Assembly: GCA_016781505.1 (NCBI GenBank)
Contig: JADDQF010000066.1
Coordinates: 1-39,326 of the forward strand
DNA length: 39,326 nt
Direction of reading: 5' to 3'
Source of the DNA: a bacterium
Lineage (GTDB): Bacteria > Chloroflexota > Chloroflexia > Chloroflexales > Kallotenuaceae
The notes under the pieces were generated by a model that did not search any database, had not been told where the DNA came from, and saw nothing but the letters and a program-made list of their open reading frames with translations. The position numbers were made by a program, and so were the translations under genes. Every line of letters begins with the position of its first letter. Positions within the stretch are counted from its first letter, which is position 1. Positions 34,055-39,326 of the stretch are shown here, in pieces.

Positions 34055-35484
34055 CGTTGCTCCCGATTCGGGTTGTGGCCCGCCGTGAGATGCGCGATAA
34101 TCTCACCGACTGGCGCATGCTCTTTCCGGTCATTATCCTGACCTTTATTGTTCCAACGGTTATTTTGTCCGCTGCTTTGTACGCGATCCGCTTCATCGGC
34201 GACAACGGCTCGGTCGCGCGCCTGATCCCGTTCGGCCTGCTGCTGTCGGGTTTTTTGCCAGCGTCGTTCTCGCTGATTACGGCGCTTGAAAGCTTTGTGG
34301 GCGAGAAGGAACGCAACACCTTGGAGTCGCTGCTGGCGATGCCGATGAGCGACGGCGAGCTGTATCTGGGCAAGCTCACCGCGGCCCTGCTGACGCCGCT
34401 GGTGTCGGCGCTGATGGCGATGGCAACCTTCGCCTTCTGGTACAACGTCGCCGCTCCTGCAGCGGTCCAGGGCCGCGTTCGGATCGACTTAATGTGGCTG
34501 ATGGTGGCGTTGATTGCGGTCAAAGCGATCGTGATGGTGGCCGGTGCGGTCATTATCTCGTCGCACACCACCACTGTGCGCGCCGCTAACCTGCTGGCAT
34601 CATTTGTGTTGGTGCCGATGTCGGTCGTGGTTCAGCTGGAAGCGTTGGTGATTATCGCCCAGCAGCCGCAGCTGCTGTGGAATATCTTCTGGGCGCTGCT
34701 CGCCATTGCCGTGATGTTGGTGCGAACCGGCATGAACTCCTTCAACCGCGAAGAGATCTTGTCCCGCGAACACGCCGGCTTCAGCACCAAGCGCATCTGG
34801 TGGACGTTTAAGCAATTTTTGAAAGAGTTTCAGCCCGCTGGCGTCGCTCCCGAGCGCTACACCGCTTCGTTTTCCCTCCGCCGCTTTTATCGCCGCGACT
34901 TCCCGGCGCTGCTGCATGAGTATCGCGCGGCGCTGCTGGTTGTTTTTTTGGCGGTGATGACCGGGCTGGTCTTTGGCGTATTCGCGTTTGGCGCCTATCG
35001 AGCAGCGTGGCTCGACAACTTTTTGCAGCGCAGCATCGGCACAGCGCCTCGGCCGTCGCTGTTCAACGCGGCCGGCATCGCGGCTACCAATCTGCGCATC
35101 GGTCTGTTTTCAAACGTGTTGTCGCTGTTCAGCTTTGGCATCTTTGCGTTCTTGGTGCCGGCGGCGGAGTTTGCGCAGATCGGCTATGTGTCGGCGTGGT
35201 ACGCGGCGCACGGACGCAGCCCATGGATCTATGTGCTGGCCTACGTGCTGCCCCATGGTCTGATCCTGCTTCCAACCTTTGTGCTGTCGTCGGCGCTGGG
35301 TATCCGCATTGGCGCTGCCCTGCTGTATGCGCCGCGCGGCTTCACCATCGGCCAGAATATTCTGTGGGCGCTGGCCAATGCCGCCAAGGTGTTCGGCCTG
35401 GTGAGCTTGCCATTGATCCTGCTGGCGGCCCTGATCGAGGGGCTGGTAACGCCCGAGGTCGTCCGGTTGGTCTACGGCGGGTAG
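34051..35484 (+). CDS. ABC-2 type permease
   Basis: 477 residues. There are membrane segments near 26-48, 60-80, 112-135, 145-175 and 185-225. A cytosolic loop of about 60 residues is followed by one more segment (about 295-315) and a second group of segments (about 355-470). The opening RVVARREMRDNLTDWRMLFPVIILTF and the EKERNTLESLLAMPMSDGELYLGKL motif are typical of ABC-2/NatB-like permeases, where the latter contacts the ATPase. It is translationally coupled to the ATPase gene before it. Likely export of a drug, lipid or ion, not determinable here. Confidence 0.9.
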   Translation: MTLLPIRVVARREMRDNLTDWRMLFPVIILTFIVPTVILSAALYAIRFIGDNGSVARLIPFGLLLSGFLPASFSLITALESFVGEKERNTLESLLAMPMSDGELYLGKLTAALLTPLVSALMAMATFAFWYNVAAPAAVQGRVRIDLMWLMVALIAVKAIVMVAGAVIISSHTTTVRAANLLASFVLVPMSVVVQLEALVIIAQQPQLLWNIFWALLAIAVMLVRTGMNSFNREEILSREHAGFSTKRIWWTFKQFLKEFQPAGVAPERYTASFSLRRFYRRDFPALLHEYRAALLVVFLAVMTGLVFGVFAFGAYRAAWLDNFLQRSIGTAPRPSLFNAAGIAATNLRIGLFSNVLSLFSFGIFAFLVPAAEFAQIGYVSAWYAAHGRSPWIYVLAYVLPHGLILLPTFVLSSALGIRIGAALLYAPRGFTIGQNILWALANAAKVFGLVSLPLILLAALIEGLVTPEVVRLVYGG

Positions 35485-35512
35485 TCGAGCGCGGCCGAGA
35501 TCGAGTAGAATG

Positions 35513-35540
35513 AGCCGGATGGTCACGCGACCGTCCGGCT
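35513..35540 (+). terminator. 12-bp hairpin after the ABC operon
   Basis: agccggatggtc (35513-35524) pairs with gaccgtccggct (35529-35540), one G-T pair, loop acgc. There is no T-run, so it is a weak or factor-dependent terminator, or a leader element of rpe, which starts 84 bases on. Confidence 0.55.
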
Positions 35541-35623
35541 TGTGCATTGGTGTACCGCTTCGTGCTGGACGAGCTACGCCATTCTGGCGCAGCATGACCA
35601 TCGGCGATGATTGAGGAGCTACC

Positions 35624-36334
35624 ATGCCCATAGGCACACTCAACGGACGTGATCTGCTGCTCGCGCCTTCGATTCTGGCGGCCGACTTCGCGCAGCTGGG
35701 GGCGCAAGTCCAGGCGGCCGAAGCCGCTGGCGCAGACTGGTTTCAGGCGGATATCATGGACGGCCATTTCGCGCCCAACATCTCGTTCGGGCCGTTGGTT
35801 GTCGCCGCGCTCAAGCCCGTGACAAGCTGCCTTCTGGATTGCCATCTGATGATCAGCAATCCCGAGCTGTACATCGACGAGTTTGTGGCGGCGGGTGCGC
35901 AACACATTACGGTTCATGCCGAGGCCGTGGTGCATCTCCATCGGGTCGTGCATCAAATCAAGGAGCAGGGTGTGCGCGCTGGTGTGGCGCTCAATCCGGC
36001 CACGCCGCTTTCCGTGCTGGACGAAATCGTGGCCGATCTTGACCTTGTGCTGATAATGACGGTGAATCCCGGCTTCGGCGGCCAGCAGTTCATCGCCAGC
36101 AGCTTGGACAAGATCCGCCGGACGCGCGCCATGTTGGATCGACATGGCCTCGAGGAGGTTGTGCTGCAGGTCGATGGCGGCATTTCGGCCCGCAATGTCA
36201 GGGTAGTCGCGGAAGCCGGCGCTACCTGCTTTGTCGCCGGGTCGAGTGTGTTCAAGCACCAGCAGGGCATCGCCGTGGCCATCGAAGAATTTCGGCAGGC
36301 GCTAGGGACGCCACAGCGAGCCGACAATGAGTGA
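35624..36334 (+). CDS. rpe: Ribulose-phosphate 3-epimerase
   Basis: 236 residues, (beta-alpha)8 barrel. It interconverts ribulose 5-phosphate and xylulose 5-phosphate in the pentose phosphate and Calvin routes. Catalytic and metal residues lie in APSILAADFAQL, DIMDGHFAPNISFGP, DCHLMI, MTVNPGFGGQQF and VDGGISARN; phosphate is held at VAGSSVFKH. ATG 35624 with GAGGAG upstream. It overlaps the next gene by 8 bases. Confidence 0.96.
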   Translation: MPIGTLNGRDLLLAPSILAADFAQLGAQVQAAEAAGADWFQADIMDGHFAPNISFGPLVVAALKPVTSCLLDCHLMISNPELYIDEFVAAGAQHITVHAEAVVHLHRVVHQIKEQGVRAGVALNPATPLSVLDEIVADLDLVLIMTVNPGFGGQQFIASSLDKIRRTRAMLDRHGLEEVVLQVDGGISARNVRVVAEAGATCFVAGSSVFKHQQGIAVAIEEFRQALGTPQRADNE

Positions 36335-37127
36335 TCGCGCGCCTGCTCGGCCCCCTGTTGGGCTCGCCGCCACCCACCACGATCCGGACGACGCGATGCT
36401 GCCCCAGGCGCTGCGCGTTCTGCCATTGCTTCATGATCTGTATGCCCAGATGCTTGTGCTTGTCTCGCCGGAGACCGGGCAGCGCACAGTGGACACGCTT
36501 GCGGAGCATGGCCTGCGCGTCGAGCGGCAGGCAGAGCCGGCCGACATCGATACGTTGGGGCTGACCCGCTTGGATACCATCCGCCGGGCGAGCAGCGGTG
36601 GAGCAGCGCATCTGCAGCTGTGTGACTGGGATCGGCTGATTCACTGGGCGGAGGCGTACCCGGATGAGCTCCGCGAAGTGGTCGAGGCCATCCCCCGCCA
36701 TGACCTGTTAATTCTGGGCCGGACCGCCCGCGCATTTGCCACTCATCCCCGGGTGCAGCGTGACACCGAGGCCCTGATCAACCACGCGTTTGGCCTGGCC
36801 TTCGGACAGCCACTGGATGTGACAGCGGCTTCACGCGGCCTTAGCCGGCGGGCCTGGGAGGCCTTGCTGGCCCTCCCACAGCCCGAGCCCTCCAGCGGCA
36901 ACGACTGCGCCTGGCCGCTCTACCTCGCCCGTGTGCCTGAGCTCGTGATCGGCTATGCGGCAACCGAAGGCTTGGAGTGGGAAACGCCCGACCGCTACGG
37001 CGACGACATTGCCCGCGCGGGCGGCCTGGACGCCTGGATCGCCAACTACGACGCCGATCCGCAACGGTGGGAGTTTCGGCTGCGTTTGGCGCTGCTTGAG
37101 GTGGCGGCAGTCAATCGTTGGCGCTAG
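36327..37127 (+). CDS. Conserved-looking protein of unknown function, overlapping rpe; GT-A-like features
   Basis: 266 residues, start overlapping the end of rpe by 8 bases, so the two are coupled. No family is firmly recognised. The order of elements is suggestive: an alpha/beta start (MLVLVSPETGQRTVDTLAEHGLRVE), a segment HLQLCDWDRLIHW with an acidic D-x-D-like pair, LLILGRTARAFATHP, and a charged helical end. This resembles a nucleotide-sugar transferase fold of GT-A type, which is only a hypothesis. No signal peptide or membrane segment. Confidence 0.75.
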   Translation: MSDRAPARPPVGLAATHHDPDDAMLPQALRVLPLLHDLYAQMLVLVSPETGQRTVDTLAEHGLRVERQAEPADIDTLGLTRLDTIRRASSGGAAHLQLCDWDRLIHWAEAYPDELREVVEAIPRHDLLILGRTARAFATHPRVQRDTEALINHAFGLAFGQPLDVTAASRGLSRRAWEALLALPQPEPSSGNDCAWPLYLARVPELVIGYAATEGLEWETPDRYGDDIARAGGLDAWIANYDADPQRWEFRLRLALLEVAAVNRWR

Positions 37128-37198
37128 TGTTGGCGCGTGTTCAAGCCGTGTCGCTGACGCTCTGTGCAGACTGATCGGCAGCAGCCGCGCCGCGTTGC

Positions 37199-37207
37199 TG
37201 GTAAAAT
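37199..37207 (+). promoter_or_regulatory. Extended -10 promoter candidate for mnmA
   Basis: TGG-TAAAAT at 37199-37207, about 75 bases before the mnmA start. No clear -35. Confidence 0.4.
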
Positions 37208-37280
37208 ATAAGCAGCTACGCAAAAGAGAGCCGATCACCGCGCCGATGTGTGTGGTGCGGCCTGCATGAGATAACAAGCT

Positions 37281-38432
37281 ATGGCTAAAGTTCTGGTGGC
37301 AATGAGCGGGGGGGTGGATAGCTCGCTTACGGCGGCGCTGCTCAAGGAGGCAGGACACGACGTAACGGGGGTGACCATGCATCTTTGGGAGGGCGACGAC
37401 GAGCGGCTGCTGGAGTCGCAGTGTTGCTCGCTGGAGATGACCACGGGCGCGCGCGCGGTGTGCGCTCAGCTTGGCATTCCCTACTATGTGTGGAACTACC
37501 AGCGCGAGTTCCGCCGCCATGTGATCGACTATTTCATCAACGAGTACACCGCGGCGGCTACGCCCAATCCGTGCCTCGCCTGCAACCGGGATCTGAAGTT
37601 CCGCTATTTGCTGGAGCGCGCGCAGGTGCTCGGCTTTGATTATCTGGCGACCGGTCATTACGTGCAAACGGAGTGGACGGCGGCGGGCGGCGATTGGCAA
37701 GCCGTTACCCCGACGACCCTTGATAGGCAGCTTGCGGCGGCGAGTGTCAAGTTTCGGATGCGGCGGTCGGTTGAGCTGCGCAAAGACCAGAGCTATGTGC
37801 TGTACATGCTGCAGCAGGACGAGCTGGCGCGGCTGATCTTCCCGTTGGGCGGCTTTTCCAAGGCTCAGGTCCGGGCGATGGCGGCTGCGCGTGCCCTGGC
37901 GACGGCCCAAAAGCCGGAAAGCATGGATATCTGCTTCATTCCCGACAACGACTATCACCGCTTTATGCGCGAGGAGCGGCCGGATGCGCTCAAGCCCGGG
38001 CCGATTGTGGATCGGTCTGGCACGGTGTTGGGTCAGCACGACGGCCTGCCGCTCTACACGGTTGGGCAGCGGCGTGGCCTGGGAGTCACGGGCAGCACGC
38101 CGCTGTATGTGATCGAGCTCGACTCCGCGCGCAACTTGCTGATTGTGGGTACCAAGGACGAGCTGGACCGCCGGGAGCTCGTGGCCGAGGCGTTTTCGTT
38201 TGTTGGCGGCGCATGGCCCCAAACGCCGTTTCGCGCTGACGCGCAAATCCGCTCCCATGCTCAGGCCGTGCCCGCGACCATTACCCCCCGCGAGCCGGGC
38301 CGGCTGCTGGTACGCTTCGACACGCCCCAGCGCGCCGTGACGCCCGGGCAAGCGATCGTGCTCTATGCTGGCGACGTAGCCCTTGGCGGCGGGCGGATCA
38401 CCGTCGAGCAGCCTGTTGCGGAGCTGGTGTAG
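37281..38432 (+). CDS. mnmA: tRNA-specific 2-thiouridylase MnmA
   Basis: 383 residues. It puts sulfur on U34 of tRNA-Lys, -Glu and -Gln. The ATP PP-loop is AMSGGVDSSLTAALL (residues 7-21). The catalytic pair is Cys98 (NPCLACN) and Cys218 (MDICFIPD). TGHYVQ, KDQSYVLYML, FPLGG and GLPLYTVGQRRGLG are conserved family segments. An extra CxxC-like CLAC includes Cys101. ATG 37281 (MAKVLVAMSGG). The stop shares a base with the following GTG. Confidence 0.97.
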   Translation: MAKVLVAMSGGVDSSLTAALLKEAGHDVTGVTMHLWEGDDERLLESQCCSLEMTTGARAVCAQLGIPYYVWNYQREFRRHVIDYFINEYTAAATPNPCLACNRDLKFRYLLERAQVLGFDYLATGHYVQTEWTAAGGDWQAVTPTTLDRQLAAASVKFRMRRSVELRKDQSYVLYMLQQDELARLIFPLGGFSKAQVRAMAAARALATAQKPESMDICFIPDNDYHRFMREERPDALKPGPIVDRSGTVLGQHDGLPLYTVGQRRGLGVTGSTPLYVIELDSARNLLIVGTKDELDRRELVAEAFSFVGGAWPQTPFRADAQIRSHAQAVPATITPREPGRLLVRFDTPQRAVTPGQAIVLYAGDVALGGGRITVEQPVAELV

Positions 38433-38692
38433 TGGCAGGCCTAGCTGCGGGCGCCTTTCTGGGCGGCTTGTTGGGCCTGGTGTATGGCGCCCTGGCGCAT
38501 ATCCTGTGGGGTCGGCATTGGCTCCATCTGCCGCTCTTTCTGATCGGCGGTGCTGCCGGCTGTTTACTCGTCTGGGCCACCGGTGTCCAGCTCCTCAAGC
38601 AGCTGCCGGCGCCCGGGGGTTTAGCGATCCCTGAAGCCACAGTGGTGGCGTGGCTCTTGCTTGCAGGAATTGCAGCAATCCGGCGCGCATGA
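38432..38692 (+). CDS. Small membrane protein, unknown
   Basis: 86 residues starting with GTG that overlaps the mnmA stop by one base. Three hydrophobic segments are visible: LAAGAFLGGLLGLVYGALAH, LPLFLIGGAAGCLLVWATGV and ATVVAWLLLAGIAAI. The Gly-rich first helix could pack tightly. No family recognised; the coupling to mnmA may only reflect compact gene order. Confidence 0.65.
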   Translation: MAGLAAGAFLGGLLGLVYGALAHILWGRHWLHLPLFLIGGAAGCLLVWATGVQLLKQLPAPGGLAIPEATVVAWLLLAGIAAIRRA

Positions 38693-38698
38693 TACAAT
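38670..38698 (+). promoter_or_regulatory. Promoter of the last membrane-protein gene
   Basis: TTGCAG (38670-38675), 17 bp, TACAAT (38693-38698). It lies inside the end of the preceding gene and 55 bases before the GTG at 38753. Confidence 0.7.
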
Positions 38699-38752
38699 CG
38701 CCGACGCGCTTTATGGCTTCCAGAACACCAGATCGCTGCAGGAGGATGCGCG

Positions 38753-39160
38753 GTGAAAAAATGGATTTTGATCGGTGTGGGCGGGCTTGTGCTCGTTATT
38801 GCCCTTGTGGTCGGTCTCATCTCGTATTTTGACGCGTGGCAAACTGCGGCCTATGTTGCGGTTGTTGTGCTCGCCGTCTTTGAAGTCTTCTCGGTACTGC
38901 TGTTAATTGCGCTGCTGGCGGCATTGATTGGCGCGGTTTTTGCGATCCGCGATCTTGCCAACAACACGGTGGTGCCGAAGGTAAGCCAGGCGCTTGATCA
39001 AGTCAAGGATACGGCGGCGGCAACCAAGAATACAACGGCCTATGTTGCCGAGGGCGTGGTAACACCGCTGATCAAAATCTCGAGCATAGCGGCTGGTGTG
39101 CGCACGGCAGCGGTTGCCCTGGCGCGTCGCAACAAGCCCAGCGGATACGAGCCCGAGTAG
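38753..39160 (+). CDS. Small membrane protein with helical cytosolic tail, unknown
   Basis: 135 residues from GTG 38753 behind AGGAGGA. Two membrane helices (WILIGVGGLVLVIALVVGLIS and VAVVVLAVFEVFSVLLLIAL, the latter running on to about residue 65) are followed by an amphipathic region (VVPKVSQALDQVKDTAAATKNTTAYVAEGVV) and a basic C-terminus. The tail resembles the general style of YtxH/DUF948-like proteins, but no assignment is made. It has its own promoter. Confidence 0.75.
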   Translation: MKKWILIGVGGLVLVIALVVGLISYFDAWQTAAYVAVVVLAVFEVFSVLLLIALLAALIGAVFAIRDLANNTVVPKVSQALDQVKDTAAATKNTTAYVAEGVVTPLIKISSIAAGVRTAAVALARRNKPSGYEPE

Positions 39161-39190
39161 CCAGATGTACTACGGGCGCTCTGGACGCCC

Positions 39191-39199
39191 TGCTATACT
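39191..39199 (+). promoter_or_regulatory. Extended -10 promoter at the window end
   Basis: TGC-TATACT at 39191-39199, no clear -35. The gene it drives lies beyond the window. A hairpin follows in the leader. Confidence 0.5.
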
Positions 39200-39214
39200 C
39201 GAACCGAAAGCGCT

Positions 39215-39256
39215 ATGTTAAATTACGGTATGCCATCGCGGCTGCCGTGTTGTTGA
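39215..39256 (+). CDS. Possible 13-residue leader peptide ending in Cys-Cys
   Basis: An ATG about 10 bases after the predicted transcription start opens a frame MLNYGMPSRLPCC followed by TGA, seven bases before a perfect 15-bp hairpin. There is no Shine-Dalgarno. The arrangement recalls attenuator leaders but the evidence is thin. Confidence 0.2.
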   Translation: MLNYGMPSRLPCC

Positions 39257-39262
39257 TGAAGA

Positions 39263-39296
39263 AGAACGACGACAGCAGCAATGCTGTCGTCGTTCT
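39263..39296 (+). promoter_or_regulatory. Perfect 15-bp hairpin with GCAA loop
   Basis: agaacgacgacagca (39263-39277) is exactly complementary to 39282-39296, with loop gcaa. No T-run follows. Same size and loop class (GNRA) as the hairpin at 161-194. It lies in the leader of a gene cut off by the window end. Confidence 0.8.
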
Positions 39297-39326
39297 GCGT
39301 AATGCGACCGACGTTCTTCCCGCACC

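Noticed and set aside
36831-38351. 506-residue minus-strand frame opposite mnmA
   Set aside because: Antisense shadow of a clear mnmA gene; biased composition and no motifs.
39240-39300. T-box leader at the window end
   Set aside because: The gatgaagaag segment is slightly like the start of a T-box stem I, but there is no AGTA bulge, specifier loop or T-box sequence within the visible part.

Overview
The window looks like a chromosomal segment of a Chloroflexota bacterium, probably class Chloroflexia. The case rests on gene content, not on a database search. There is a full F-type ATP synthase operon and a mevalonate-pathway block of archaeal type (HMG-CoA synthase, thiolase homologue, DUF35 protein), which is known from Roseiflexus-type Chloroflexota. 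There are also solitary mreB and pckA genes, and several proteins of a style typical of that phylum: a roadblock/LC7 response-regulator-like protein, a barrel-sandwich/KOW protein and membrane-anchored solute-binding proteins.

Layout. (1) 1-3.2 kb is an accessory, partly decayed region. It holds the Gly/Asp-rich repeat tail of an upstream gene, a perfect 15-bp hairpin and a Cupin_4/ROX-type oxygenase. After these come a frameshifted SGNH hydrolase and a chimeric remnant that joins a LuxR/MalT-type ATPase start to the C-terminus of a Gfo/Idh oxidoreductase. (2) 3.2-11.1 kb, minus strand, is a surface polysaccharide cluster: O-antigen ligase/polymerase, WecG/TagA glycosyltransferase, asparagine synthase, polyprenyl glycosylphosphotransferase and GT4. 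(3) 11.1-12.3 kb, minus strand, carries a small ORF, a selenocysteine tRNA with its own promoter, and a TPR protein with four MshEN-like motifs (candidate c-di-GMP binder). (4) 12.5-16.2 kb, plus strand, is a three-gene signalling operon: barrel-sandwich/KOW protein, REC-GAF-histidine kinase, degenerate REC-roadblock protein. (5) 16.2-23.5 kb is atpBEFHAGDC behind a strong sigma70-like promoter, with repetitive inverted elements in several internal gaps and an unusually short delta subunit. (6) 23.6-31.2 kb holds mreB, pckA, the mevalonate block, secG and an oligopeptide-binding protein. (7) 31.3-39.3 kb holds tRNA-Gly(GCC), a radical SAM/HhH protein, an ABC exporter pair, rpe plus an unknown partner, mnmA, two small membrane proteins, and a hairpin leader cut by the window end.

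The most interesting item is the mevalonate block. The HMG-CoA synthase keeps its Cys/His/Glu catalytic residues. The adjacent thiolase homologue has lost the nucleophilic Cys and both catalytic His positions, and the DUF35 partner has lost its zinc cysteines. This could be a scaffold complex, or an aldolase-like enzyme of the Ltp2-DUF35 kind. Other notable points are the repeat peptide-hairpin-cupin arrangement at the left edge, the family of inverted heptad repeats placed between housekeeping genes, the truncated AtpH, tRNA-Sec, and the stand-alone MshEN protein. Three promoters (atp operon, tRNA-Gly and the last membrane-protein gene) share a TTGCA-type -35 box at exactly 17 bp from the -10 box.
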